From CAYUST01 sp041908765 (lineage in GTDB: Bacteria; Patescibacteriota; Gracilibacteria; Absconditabacterales; Absconditicoccaceae), in the NCBI GenBank assembly GCA_041908765.1, contig JAYREU010000064.1, positions 1 to 60,927 of the forward strand: DNA of 60,927 nt, given 5' to 3'. Shown piece after piece: positions 10,166 through 19,453 of the stretch (position 1 is the stretch's first letter; each line of letters opens with the position of its first letter). Under the pieces are notes generated by a model that saw only the letters and a list, made by a program, of their open reading frames with translations, was not told where the DNA came from and did not search any database. Made by a program: the position numbers and the translations under genes.

Positions 10166-13100
10166 CTATTTGAGATGCGCTTGTGTAGCCTCAACCAAGA
10201 GATCTAGACTGTCAAAATCTGTCAGCAACGGCGGTGAAGCGAGTGTCTGAGGAGGAGTTTGTGAGGTAGTTCACACGAGATCCTGCATACTCACCTGTGC
10301 ATCTCGTCTTTTTTCTGGTGCACTAAACCAGCCTCTCGAAAGAGTCACTTCCTTTTTGGTGTCAATGACGAGCAACTGGTCACTGTAGGCATGTATACCA
10401 GCGACTACTCTCTGTTGGTCAGCGAGATCACTGAGACTGGTGTACTCAGGACTTGGTTTGGTGGCCAACAGTTGTCGACTTAGGGAAGGTGTCGCCTGTG
10501 TGGTGTCTAGTCACAGTTTGTATCGACTACCCGCATAGTGGAGTGCAATTTCTTTTTGTGCGGTTTGGTGTGTTGCGCCCAATCGCTGTTTGAGGTATGC
10601 TAGTGTCCATGCTTGCATTGCTGCTCTTCCTTCATTGCCCAGTTCTGTCAAAAATGCTTTGCGTGAATCGTACGACTTGTCAAAAATGAGTTTAGGTGAT
10701 TGTCCTTGTGCTGCGGGTTGCGTTTTCAATATGTACCGCTGACCGCTAGACCATGCATATGTTTTGCCTGCCACGACAAAGGTGAAGTAGTTCAAGGATT
10801 CTTGCTCAGGGAGCGTTCGTGTCGTGACGTCTGTTGCAGTATCTCCTGCTCATTCTGTATGCGTTTCAGAGGAAATGCTGTCGAGTTTTTGTTTTCTGGC
10901 AAATTTCTCCAATCATTTTGTTTCAAAATATTTTCCATCCCTCACGTCCTTCCATTGTTCCACTTTTTCACCAGCTTGCGGGAAACATTGTTGCCAAATA
11001 CGGTATACTCGTAGGAGTTGCTGGTTGCGCTCGAGCGTCGAAGCTCATGTCAGAGAGCTCTCGGACCATATCTCATCATCGTGTTGGATACGGAGTCCTC
11101 ATTGATGATCCAGTGATACCGTGATGTCTTGACCTTGATACTCGCCATGCAATGCACCAGCATGATGCAAAACACCACTCATGTACGTTTTGAGATAGCA
11201 TCGTTGTACTGCTCGTTTTTGCTCGGGCGTAGCGAGTGTGGACGTACTATATATATGTTCCAAAATATGGTGAGGCTGAAAACGTTGATTTTGTGCTAAA
11301 TCAAAATGCAAAGCAGATCATGGTTGTCCACCATGGAGCATCGTAATAGTAACATACTGACTACCGCCAGCATCAGCTTCTACCTGGACACTATGTACTC
11401 CGAGTGCTTGGAAAAATGCGTCTTGTTGCGCAGTACGATTGGCTTTTGGCGCGCTAGAAAATATCTCCCATCACGCATGTTTGTGTTTTTTCTCTGCATA
11501 GTAGGATTCGAAATCTTTGAACTTATGTTTCAGGCGTTTAAATTTCCGATCAGCCATCGTACTAAGAGTAGCTATTTGCAGGTCGACCCATCTGCCTGCT
11601 TTCGCTAGTCCTTTGGCGTTGTCACAGATATTCTTGAGTCTTTGGAGGTCTGGATCATTGTGTTCAGCATCTGTCCGACTTGCCATCCATGGTGCACGCA
11701 AATCATTACGATCCAAAGTATCTTTTTCTCTCAACGCATCATACACATTTCTACCACCATCATCAGTCCACTGTGGCACCTCACCAAGCTCTGTACAATG
11801 TGCTTCCCACTGCTGTTCGATGACGAGTTTCAAAACTTGCGTATACGCTTCTTGTGCGGTAGCAGGAAACTGCTCGAGACTATCCCATCGATCAACAAAT
11901 CTACTATCTATATATTCTGGACTTGTATCAAAATCATACGCGTTGAACATGGCAAGTTGTGCAGGCGTGAGTGTCTGTTTCAACTCATCAACTACTTGAT
12001 TGAGCAATGGCGTATGTACTGCATCATCATTTCTGATATGTTGTATTTGCTCAGCTCGATAGACTTCGCGCTCTGCGAGCAACTCATTGAAACGTTGTTG
12101 CACTGGCGTAGAAATGATGTTTGTAAGCCTGTTGCGCATACGTTTCTGTCGCACTAGGGGATGTTTGCATCACTCTGTTTCCAATTGCTGCAGATAGAGT
12201 TGATAGGTATCATCATGTTGAGCATACGAAGCAAGTTCTTGCCAAAGCTCATGTGCGCAGGCATCTCGCTCTGTTCTCTCGCGGCAACCAGCATATATTG
12301 GCGCATCAAATCGGTGTACAGGCAACTGGTCGGGATGATCAGGGAGAGTCTGTGTAAATAAAGCTCCTAGATGTGCTAGATCACGTGAGGAAAGTTCATC
12401 AGGAGCCCTAGTTGGAGTTCTTCCATCATCCGTAGGAAGTTTTTCAAATAACGCCAGTATTTCTTGCTTGATGGTTGAACTCGGGAGTTGCGCAAGATAT
12501 GCGTCAATAATTTGATACTGTTCTGAATCAAGAGGTCTTCATTTAGTATATTCAGAGTAGAGATACCAACCAAACATTCTATCCACTATTTCTTTCTGTT
12601 TCCCTACTTCCTCCATTGGATTTCCTACCACATATCATGCAGCCACTTGTGCGTCATGCGTCTCAGGATGTGAGAAAAAATAATATTGTTTCGCTATGTC
12701 TCGATATGCTCGTGCCATACCATCAGTGTCAGTACCCTCAATGAAAGCAAGTGCATGATGAAACTGGTCATGAATAGTGGTAGCTAGATCCATCAAGACT
12801 TGTTTTCCATATTTCTTTTCTATCACACTTAGCGTTTCTGCATTCCTTTGCAAAGAAGGATCATTAGCTAATTTCTCATCAATTTTCTCTGGCGTATTAA
12901 CTACATGCGGATTCAACAAATATGCCAATGCCGCCTGACGAATTTCTTCTTGCGTGGGAAGATCCGGATCTGGCGCTGGCACGTCTGGTGTCGTAGCAGA
13001 CGCATCGATGAAATTTTGCAGTTCAACAATATCTGTCTCATCCATTCACGTGACAGCTATCAAATATTGCAATACTGGAACACGACTCGCTGGTGCAAAC

Positions 13101-15124
13101 AAGTGACTAAATTCAAAGAGAGAAATTGTCTTTAGTCCGGGCAATTGTTGCTCTCTTGCATGTGCATATGCTGTTAATTTTTCAATCAATTTTTCTGGAT
13201 AAAAAACAGGATCTGTCTGATGCAGATGTGTATACAGTGCTTTGATGTCTGGGCAAACAAGCAACATATGCGCTAGTGCACTACACTCTTGTTTGATCTC
13301 ATTGGGCGTAGTGCTTGCAACGAGTGTACCAGGCACTCTACCGACACGCACTTCATGGGTATATTGCTTACCGTCGTTGCCTAGTGATCATGCTTCGCCA
13401 TTGATGGTCAAGAAAAAGTTGGGGTTCTGTCATGGATAGGATAGTGTTTCACGAGCAAAGACAGCTTGGTATGTACCGTTGCGATGTTGAGAAGATTTGT
13501 AGGTCACCTTAGTTTCCACACCATCAATTTGCATGGGATGCTCAGCGAGTTCTTGGAAAAAACTTTCTGCTTTTCATACAGTATTCACCGTCAGATGTGT
13601 TCTTGCAGGGAGCCAGATGTATCGCTCCTTGAGGAGTTTGGGTGGAACCACATTGGGAGCTACGGTTGGTCAAGTAGTTGGTTGAGGTTGTGTGCTAGTT
13701 CTATTTTGTTGATTTCATGGAGTTGGTGCAGGAGGAGGTACTGGTTGCGAAGCCGGTGTGGGATTTGGATTTGGTCATGTGGGAGTTTTCTGCGAAACAT
13801 GTTGTTGTGCAAAAAGGTTGTTATCAGTTACCTGTTTGAGAATCTGAGCAACTACCGCTGGTTCACGCAAAAATCATGGAATATCATCACGAATCATTTC
13901 AACTGCTTTGAGATATGCATTTGCAGCGATTGGTTTCGCCATAGATTTGAAGAGCATCTCCAAATTGGTTGCCATCCAAAATTTGAAACGTGGTTGATCA
14001 CGAAATGGATGGTTAGGATTTTTTTTGTGCAAAAAATCTTTGAGTAGTCTTTCTTGTTCTGAGGTGACTTTTCTAGGTAGTATCCTCTCTCTTTGTAAAA
14101 GTTTGATTACTCCTTCCATGAGTTTACCAAATACAGGACCTTGAAATTTCACCTGGTCTAAGCCTTGTATAATCATTGTTTCTCTAGCAATACGCTCTGC
14201 TCTTTGTTCTTTGGTTTCTCCCGAACTAGGTGAAGTGGTGTTGGTAGGTGAAGCTTTTGTACTATTTCGTGCATGGAAATACTTTGATGCTCTCGCTTCA
14301 TCCACAATTACTTGTTCAAGTGGAGGAAAAGCAAAGAAGGGTCCAATATCATTTTTGATACTTGCAACTACACTCTCACATGAAATTGCATCACAGGCAA
14401 AATCAGCTTCATTGTAATATTTCCAATTGATATAATCCCCTATCCAGGCCTTGAAACGCGGTTGTTTACTAAAGCTTTGATCTTTCACTCTGTCCCACAA
14501 AAAATCCATGACTTTATTTTTCAGTGTATCAGATGCGTTAGCTGGTAGCACAGCATGTTTCTGTAATATATCAATTACTTGTTGCTGTATGCTTTCCATA
14601 TAGGGTTTGGTAGGAAACTTCACTAAGTGAAGCGCCTTATCTATAACCTCATCCCTCATACGTTGTTGTTGCTTGGTCTCAGTATTACGCGCTTGCAAAA
14701 TAGCATCGGGGGTTTGGGCTTGTTTATTTTGGGGCGTATTTTTTGGTTTCGGAGGAGACTTCGGTGGTGTAGGCTTGGTCGCCTGATTTGCTGGATCTTT
14801 GAGTGACCAGAGTTTCGTATAGGTGTGGAGAGTAGACAACAAAGGAAGATCATTGAGTTTGGTCAAGTCCCCTTGCCAGTCTTTCACCACATCTGCTACA
14901 CGCGCAAAGTGTGCTTCGAGACGCTTCATGATAGCATCTTGGTCTGGCACTTGATCAAAGAGATCAAATAAATTATGCTTGGTCACTTGTTGTTGCTTCA
15001 GTTGTTCTACATGTTTTCCCAATTGTTTTTTTTCTTGTGGAGAAAGTTGCTCACCGGCCAAAAATCTACTGAGCAGTTGCTCAAAGTCAGGAAGGGTGAA
15101 ATCTGGCTTGTTGGGTGACGTCAT
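10166..15124 (-). CDS. 1652-residue protein with internal duplication
   Basis: ATG 15124 to TAG 10166-10168; open only with TGA as glycine. The N-terminal 110 residues are helical, followed by a Pro/Lys-rich linker. Residues about 159-236 and 316-393 are a diverged tandem duplication: both have a VKF motif, a helical LLQ/ILQ segment, and QPRFKAW or QPRFKFW near the end. A second Pro-rich linker around residues 440-480 leads to a long C-terminal part with helical and beta segments and no known motif. No signal peptide or membrane helix is visible. A near-perfect promoter (TTGACA-16-TATAAT) lies 40 bases upstream. Function unknown; its size and neighbours suggest a surface or secreted machine, which is inference. 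Confidence 0.75.
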
Positions 15125-15164
15125 AGGCGCCTTGGTACAATAAAAAGAGAAAAGATGCTATTTT

Positions 15165-15192
15165 ATTATACCCAATTATCTCAATCTGTCAA
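15165..15192 (-). promoter_or_regulatory. Consensus promoter for the 1652-residue gene
   Basis: Minus-strand TTGACA (plus 15187-15192), 16 bases, TATAAT (plus 15165-15170): both hexamers match the sigma70 consensus exactly. Confidence 0.8.
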
Positions 15193-15275
15193 TTTTTGAG
15201 TGACTAAATCTCTTTTTCTTGCATATGGAAAATCAACAATCTTCGTGCCGATTGCAAGACAAGGATATACAACAA

Positions 15276-15833
15276 CTATCCCAAATACGTCCTCAAGGAA
15301 GCTTTGAAGCTCTCTTGTTTTTCTGCATCTCGACCTGTCATATCGACGAGACCAGACCAGACCATGAGGCGGATGAGGAAGGGAATATACTCTTCTAATG
15401 TGAGTGTTTTGAGGTCAGACTGCTCTCTCAATGAGCGGGTATATGCTACAAACGGTGTAATCTGTTGCGCTGACAATTCTTGATATTCCAGTTCTGGATA
15501 GGCCTGAGTAAACCAACTGAGGTCCTCTCGATTAGCAAGACCAGGGTAAAATTGTGCGAACACAAATTCGAGCGGAATATGGAGTTCCTGCATGTGGTGA
15601 AATATCGCTTTGAGTAAGGCGCCATCCTGCACATGTGTCAGCAAAAGGGTCAACATTTGGGCGTAATTACCCTGCTGGACTTGGGCTTGGGCCAATTGGG
15701 TACGGATTTTTGCCGCTTTGGCGAGCTGTTCACGCACGTTGCCTAGCTCCTCTTCACTCGCCTCACCCACATCTTCACGGATATTTCCACTCTCCAAACC
15801 ATCACCTACTGCCTCTACCATGCCTATTTTCAT
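15276..15833 (-). CDS. Hypothetical helical protein
   Basis: 185 residues, ATG 15833 (ATG 15821 possible) to TAG 15276-15278, no internal TGA. An acidic N-terminal 30 residues precedes a Gln/Ala-rich helix, then hydrophobic helices to the end. No recognised family. The start follows a TTGCAT-16-TATACT promoter. It is upstream of, and on the same strand as, the giant genes, and may belong with them. Confidence 0.7.
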   Translation of the reverse strand: MKIGMVEAVGDGLESGNIREDVGEASEEELGNVREQLAKAAKIRTQLAQAQVQQGNYAQMLTLLLTHVQDGALLKAIFHHMQELHIPLEFVFAQFYPGLANREDLSWFTQAYPELEYQELSAQQITPFVAYTRSLREQSDLKTLTLEEYIPFLIRLMVWSGLVDMTGRDAEKQESFKASLRTYLG

Positions 15834-15856
15834 AAATAAAAGGGAACATCGGTGTA

Positions 15857-15884
15857 AGTATAGGAAAATCGAGACAGAATGCAA
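15857..15884 (-). promoter_or_regulatory. Promoter for the 15276-15833 gene
   Basis: Minus-strand TTGCAT, 16 bases, TATACT (plus 15857-15862), 24 bases before the ATG. Confidence 0.65.
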
Positions 15885-15946
15885 AAAGTAGTCATATTTT
15901 TCCCAAAAAGACTAGCTTGCAATCCTTTTCAAAATAGCTATAGTGC

Positions 15947-15975
15947 TTGTCAGCAAAGTTTTCCGATTGTATAAA
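15947..15975 (+). promoter_or_regulatory. Promoter for the tRNA pair
   Basis: TTGTCA at 15947-15952, 17 bases, TATAAA at 15970-15975, about 30 bases before the first tRNA. Confidence 0.6.
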
Positions 15976-16003
15976 AATCATTAGAAACCGGGAGTTATGG
16001 CGA

Positions 16004-16093
16004 GGTGAGGTGCCAGAGTCGGCCGAATGGGACTCACTGCTAATGAGTTGTACGACCAAAATCGTACCGAGGGTTCGAATCCCTCCCTCACCG
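16004..16093 (+). tRNA. tRNA-Ser(GCU)
   Basis: The acceptor stem GGTGAGG pairs with CCTCACC at 16086-16092. The anticodon stem ACTCA/TGAGT encloses the loop CTGCTAA, anticodon GCT. A long variable arm (GTACGA/TCGTAC) marks a class II serine tRNA, and the T loop GGTTCGAATCC is present. CCA is not encoded. Confidence 0.93.
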
Positions 16094-16106
16094 ATTGTGG
16101 TCTCGC

Positions 16107-16180
16107 GGCACTGTAGCTCAGCCGGTTAGAGCGGGCGTCTCATAAGCGCCAGGCCGGTGGTTCGAGTCCACCCAGTGCCA
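16107..16180 (+). tRNA. tRNA-Met(CAU), elongator type
   Basis: The acceptor stem GGCACTG pairs with CAGTGCC, discriminator A. The anticodon stem GGCGT/GCGCC encloses the loop CTCATAA, anticodon CAT. The paired first base and GTAGCTCAG D arm fit elongator Met better than initiator; Ile2 with a modified C34 cannot be excluded by eye. CCA is not encoded. Confidence 0.88.
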
Positions 16181-16305
16181 ATACCAAAATACAAAGATTC
16201 AAAATGCAAATAGCCAAATTGTTAGTATTTCACTGCCCATTTGTTTATTTGTTTGAATGTTAGCTTTGTACTTTGCAACTTTGTTTATTTGTTTATTTGA
16301 TTTAG

Positions 16306-16473
16306 ATGGCAAAAAAAGACAACAGAATCATCATCAAGCTCAGAAGTGAGTCAGGGTACTGCTACTTCACAACCAAGAACAAGATGACCCAAACTGAGAA
16401 GATGAAATTGATGAAGTATGATCCCAAACTCAAGAAGAGAGTCCTGTTTTCCGAAAGCGGAAAACTCAAATAG
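16306..16473 (+). CDS. rpmG: Ribosomal protein L33
   Basis: 55 residues, ATG to TAG. The sequence follows bL33: an MAKKDNR start, IIIKLRSE, GYCYFTTKNK, and the basic end LMKYDPKLKKRV. Only one cysteine remains, so this is the zinc-free form. It lies just after the tRNA pair and before S16. No Shine-Dalgarno is visible. Confidence 0.93.
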   Translation: MAKKDNRIIIKLRSESGYCYFTTKNKMTQTEKMKLMKYDPKLKKRVLFSESGKLK

Positions 16474-16521
16474 CAGTCGTCAAAAATATATATCCTCTCT
16501 TTTTATTCATCCCTTTGTAGT

Positions 16522-16827
16522 ATGCTCAAAATTAGACTTGCCAGATGAGGTAGACACAAGAAAGCATTTTTTAGAATTGTCTTGACCGAACACTCCAAAC
16601 CTGCAAACACTGGTTTCAAAAGCATTCTTGGGTGGTTTGATCCACACACAGATGCATGTGAAATAGACAGCGAAACAGCGAAACAATGGATTAGCAAAGG
16701 CGCTCAACCTACGAGCAGAGTTGCTAAGATCTTGTTCAAAAAAACAGCTGATCCTGTTTTCCAAAAATTCATTGTCCACACCGAAAGAACCAGAAAAACC
16801 AAGAAAGAGCCTGTAGAAGGTAAATAA
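16522..16827 (+). CDS. rpsP: Ribosomal protein S16
   Basis: 101 residues, ATG 16522 to TAA. Typical bS16: MLKIRLAR-G-GRHKKAFFRIV at the N-terminus, GWFDPHT near residue 42, and a basic tail. The invariant glycine before GRHK is the TGA at 16546-16548, good evidence for the recoding because S16 is universal and this glycine is nearly invariant. A strong terminator follows directly. Confidence 0.95.
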
Positions 16828-16842
16828 CAGACATCTTTTGTT

Positions 16843-16877
16843 AAAAACGGCTCGTCTTCGACGAGCCGTTTTTTTAA
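16843..16877 (+). terminator. Rho-independent terminator after rpsP
   Basis: Perfect stem ACGGCTCGT/ACGAGCCGT with loop CTTCG, preceded by A and followed by seven T. Confidence 0.92.
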
Positions 16878-16937
16878 CCTTGGATTTTGCTCCAGAAATG
16901 CTATTATGTTGACGTTTATGCTCTTCACGACACATAC

Positions 16938-17369
16938 ATGCTCAGTAGTGTTTCAAGTTTTGTGCTCTCAGTATTTGCGATTTTGATTATCGTAATTTTC
17001 TGAGGATCTATTTATGCGTTCTTTTCTGCAGTCTATCTCTTTATTTTTTCAGCAGGAGAAGCAGAGAAAATCAAACAAGCATGGAACTCTATTAGATATA
17101 TGATCCTAGGCGTTATCCTCACGGTTATTTTTCTGTTTATTTTTCCTATCATCTTCAAAAAAATTAGACTTCCAGGATATGAACTCTACTCTGCCAACAA
17201 TATTTTCCGTCAGGCAAGTATCATCATCAGATCAGTGTTTGGGTTTAGCAAAGAGGCAGTGATTGAGTATCAAAACGATACGAGCACCTCGACCTCGAGC
17301 TCAACTACTACTACCACGACCACCACCACTACTACGAGCGACCCTTCTGGACCACCACTAGAACTCTAG
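16938..17369 (+). CDS. VirB2/pilin-like membrane protein with Ser/Thr tail
   Basis: 143 residues, ATG 16938 to TAG. Two long hydrophobic segments (about residues 4-38 and 53-77) flank a short charged loop AGEAEKIKQAW, the layout seen in small two-helix VirB2/TrbC-like pilins; the call is by architecture only. One TGA (Gly) lies in the first helix. The C-terminus carries an unbroken run of serines and threonines (about residues 114-134) followed by a Pro-rich end. It is separate from the VirB4 gene 11 kb away. Confidence 0.6.
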
Positions 17370-17393
17370 TCTCTTTACTCAACAGCTTGCGCG

Positions 17394-17855
17394 ATGCTTA
17401 CGCTCACTACGACACCTACAGCAGAAGAAAAAAACACGACACTTCTGCAACTTTTGCAAGCCAACACCTATACCCTCCTCTACTTCTATCCCAAGGACGA
17501 CACGCCGGGATGCACGCTCGAAGGACAGGAGTTTTCTGCAATAATCAAACAACTGCATACCCAAAAAATTGGTATCTACGGTGTCAGTAGAGATACCCAT
17601 ACCAGTCATTGCGCATTTCAAAAAAAACACGGAATTTCTCTCCCCCTCGTCAGTGATCCTGAGCTTATTCTTCATAAACAGTTTGGTGCACGAGGCGAAA
17701 AGACCAGTTTCGGCAAAACCAGCATGGGAGTGCTGAGATCCACAGTCTTACTCGATGCCAAAGGCAAGATAGTCCACCAATGGCGCAACGTCAAAGCAGC
17801 TGGTCACGCAGAAATAGTCCTCAAATGGATCACCTCCCACCTCCCCAAAAAATAA
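17394..17855 (+). CDS. bcp: Thioredoxin-dependent peroxiredoxin (Bcp/PrxQ type)
   Basis: 153 residues, ATG to TAA. The peroxiredoxin signature is clear: FYPKDDTPGCTLEG with peroxidatic Cys40, then GVSRD and the C-terminal VLLDAKGKIVHQWRNV strand. The resolving cysteine found five residues later in E. coli BCP is missing, so this is the one-cysteine arrangement. It reduces hydroperoxides using thioredoxin or another thiol. It begins 24 bases after the pilin-like gene. Confidence 0.9.
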   Translation: MLTLTTTPTAEEKNTTLLQLLQANTYTLLYFYPKDDTPGCTLEGQEFSAIIKQLHTQKIGIYGVSRDTHTSHCAFQKKHGISLPLVSDPELILHKQFGARGEKTSFGKTSMGVLRSTVLLDAKGKIVHQWRNVKAAGHAEIVLKWITSHLPKK

Positions 17856-17946
17856 AATAAGGTCTCCTCTTGTAGTGACAGATTTTTTGTTTATATAGAC
17901 AGTAATAGATACATAATTTGTTTTGTTTAGTGTCTTCTCCCTCCGC

Positions 17947-18549
17947 ATGAAACACAAGATTGCCCAAAAGGTTGCTTCACACTGGCATACCTACACCAAA
18001 ACTGAGCAAATGCATCTTGCATACCTCATTATTTTGCTGTTGGCAATCATCTTTTTGCCGCTCTTGAGACTAGATTACCTCAACTCCAACCAAGTAGATA
18101 CCTTCACCCTCCTCTCTGGATCTATGTACAAATCTGGAGGAATTATGATCTTGAGTACCCTCTTCCTTATCTTGTGGACAGGGAGCATGCGTTTCAAAAA
18201 ACGTATTCATGAGCTTTTTGGTTTCACCTGAAATGACACCCTCGTCAGTTGTGCAGTACTTTTCATGATAGTTGCTATACTCTTTGGTATCTGAGACACT
18301 GTGAGTATCATCAAACAAAACTTTAGCTATAGAGTAGCTACTACTCTACGATATCTCATCATGGGACTGTATCTCGTAGGAGGTATTATTTGAAATCTCA
18401 TGCTAGCGAGACTCTCCCACAAAAAGCAATCCAACCTCCACGACGTCACCTACACCTCCCAAGTCCATACCCAAAAAGAACAAGCAGCCTTCCACCATGT
18501 CAAACAAGAATTTGGACGCTTGTTTAGCGAAGATGATGTGAGGAAATAA
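17947..18549 (+). CDS. Four-helix membrane protein
   Basis: 200 residues, ATG 17947 to TAA, with three TGA codons as glycine. Hydrophobic segments at about residues 25-45, 55-78, 100-118 and 135-155; the C-terminal 45 residues are polar and charged. No known motif. It is followed by a good terminator at 18589-18615. Confidence 0.65.
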
Positions 18550-18588
18550 ACGCCGTATGTAGTGATTATAGTTATGTGTATGTACCTC

Positions 18589-18615
18589 AAAAGCCTCCTG
18601 AAGGAGGCTTTTTAT
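18589..18615 (+). terminator. Rho-independent terminator
   Basis: AAAAGCCTCC-TGAA-GGAGGCTTTTT stem-loop with T run, 40 bases after the preceding TAA. Confidence 0.88.
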
Positions 18616-18649
18616 ATAAGTATTTTTTTTGAAAAAAGAAAAAAGTTTG

Positions 18650-18735
18650 TCGCCCTCGCAACTGCGAAGCAGTTACGAAGTAAGGTTTCTCGCCCCCATA
18701 ATTGCGAAGCAGTTATGGAGTAAGAGTTATCCTTT
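18650..18735. repeat. Tandem pair of stem-loop repeats
   Basis: Two imperfect copies of about 42 bases: each begins CGCCC, contains TGCGAAGCAGTTA within an inverted repeat, and ends GAAGTAAGG or GGAGTAAGAG. Both sit between two copies of TTTTGAAAAAAGAAAAAAG (about 18627-18645 and 18756-18772). The gene-free stretch 18550-19040 contains this, a possible small RNA and the csoR control region. Confidence 0.6.
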
Positions 18736-18764
18736 AGGGCTTATTTTTTTTTCTTTTTGAAAAA

Positions 18765-18880
18765 AGAAAAAAGCTTCCGGCCAAATATACCGGAAGCTCT
18801 CTCATTATGACCAGGTAATCCCATCCTGGCGAAACCCTAGAGATATATAATTTTCTCTGCAGCCTTTGCAAGTCTAAACT
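18765..18880 (-). ncRNA. Possible small RNA with strong minus-strand terminator
   Basis: On the minus strand AGCTTCCGG and CCGGAAGCT form a stem (plus 18771-18797) followed by six T, a convincing terminator, yet no minus-strand gene lies upstream. The preceding 80 bases contain a second hairpin CCAGG/CCTGG and no open frame. A TTGACA at plus 18902-18907 with a weak TTTTAG could start the transcript. No known riboswitch, SRP or 6S signature was recognised. Confidence 0.35.
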
Positions 18881-18954
18881 AAAACAACTCTATGTTTGAT
18901 ATGTCAATGTTTCGTTAGCAAATATAAGTACAATTTCTTGCATTTTTCAAAAAA

Positions 18955-19005
18955 ATAACTACCCTTACCCTGGGTTAGGGTTATCTTAAGGAATTATCGT
19001 ATACT
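18955..19005 (+). promoter_or_regulatory. CsoR-type operator overlapping the csoR promoter
   Basis: An inverted repeat centred near 18971 (ACCCTTACCC-T-GGGTTAGGGT with ATAAC/GTTAT flanks, about 18955-18984) covers the -35 region of a TATACT -10 box at 19000-19005. GC-rich tracts in an AT-rich dyad are typical of operators bound by CsoR-family repressors, and the repressor gene starts 36 bases downstream. Confidence 0.65.
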
Positions 19006-19040
19006 CCACCCAACACAATTTATCTATATCATATACTACT

Positions 19041-19319
19041 ATGACCGATACCAAAACCAACAAAGCGGTGATCCTCTCACTCAAGAAATCCCTCGGGACC
19101 ATTCAAAAGGTGATTGATATGATCGAGCAAGACAAATACTGCGTCGATATTGCGACACAGATCAATGCTTCGATAGGCCTCCTCAAATCAGCCAACTCGA
19201 AACTCCTCGAAAACCATCTCGCTTGCTGTGGCCCCAAATTCCTCACCGCCACCGAGTCTGACCAGAAAGAGGCGTTTATACAAGAATTACTCAGAACCCG
19301 GCAAGTAACTAGTAGATAA
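19041..19319 (+). CDS. csoR: CsoR/RcnR-family copper-sensing repressor
   Basis: 92 residues, all-helical, ATG to TAA. The copper ligands of CsoR are in register: Cys34, His59 and Cys63 with spacings of 24 and 3 residues, as in the classical C-H-C set; Cys62 adds an extra thiol. Proteins of this family release DNA on binding Cu(I). It is followed by a cupredoxin fusion protein, a beta-propeller and a CopA ATPase, so the whole cluster is probably under its control through the dyad at 18955-18984. Confidence 0.9.
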   Translation: MTDTKTNKAVILSLKKSLGTIQKVIDMIEQDKYCVDIATQINASIGLLKSANSKLLENHLACCGPKFLTATESDQKEAFIQELLRTRQVTSR

Positions 19320-19329
19320 CCAAAAAAGA

Positions 19330-19450
19330 AATTAGAAACCAGAATCTAGACTCCAGACACATATGTACTCACTTGAATAAATGTTCTGGAATCTGGATTC
19401 TAAAGTCTGGAGTCTTTGTTCTTATATCTTATTTCTTAACTCTCAAATCT
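19330..19450. repeat. TCTGGAGTC/AGTCTGG dispersed repeat
   Basis: An imperfect inverted repeat: AACCAGAATCTAGACTCCAG on the left and CTGGATTCTAAAGTCTGGAG on the right, followed by a TCTTATATCTTATTTCTTAA tail. A related element lies at about 40690-40806. It separates csoR from the fusion gene. Confidence 0.6.
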
Positions 19451-19453
19451 CCC

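Noticed and set aside
18650..18735. CRISPR array
   Set aside because: Only two imperfect palindromic units without constant spacers and no cas genes nearby.
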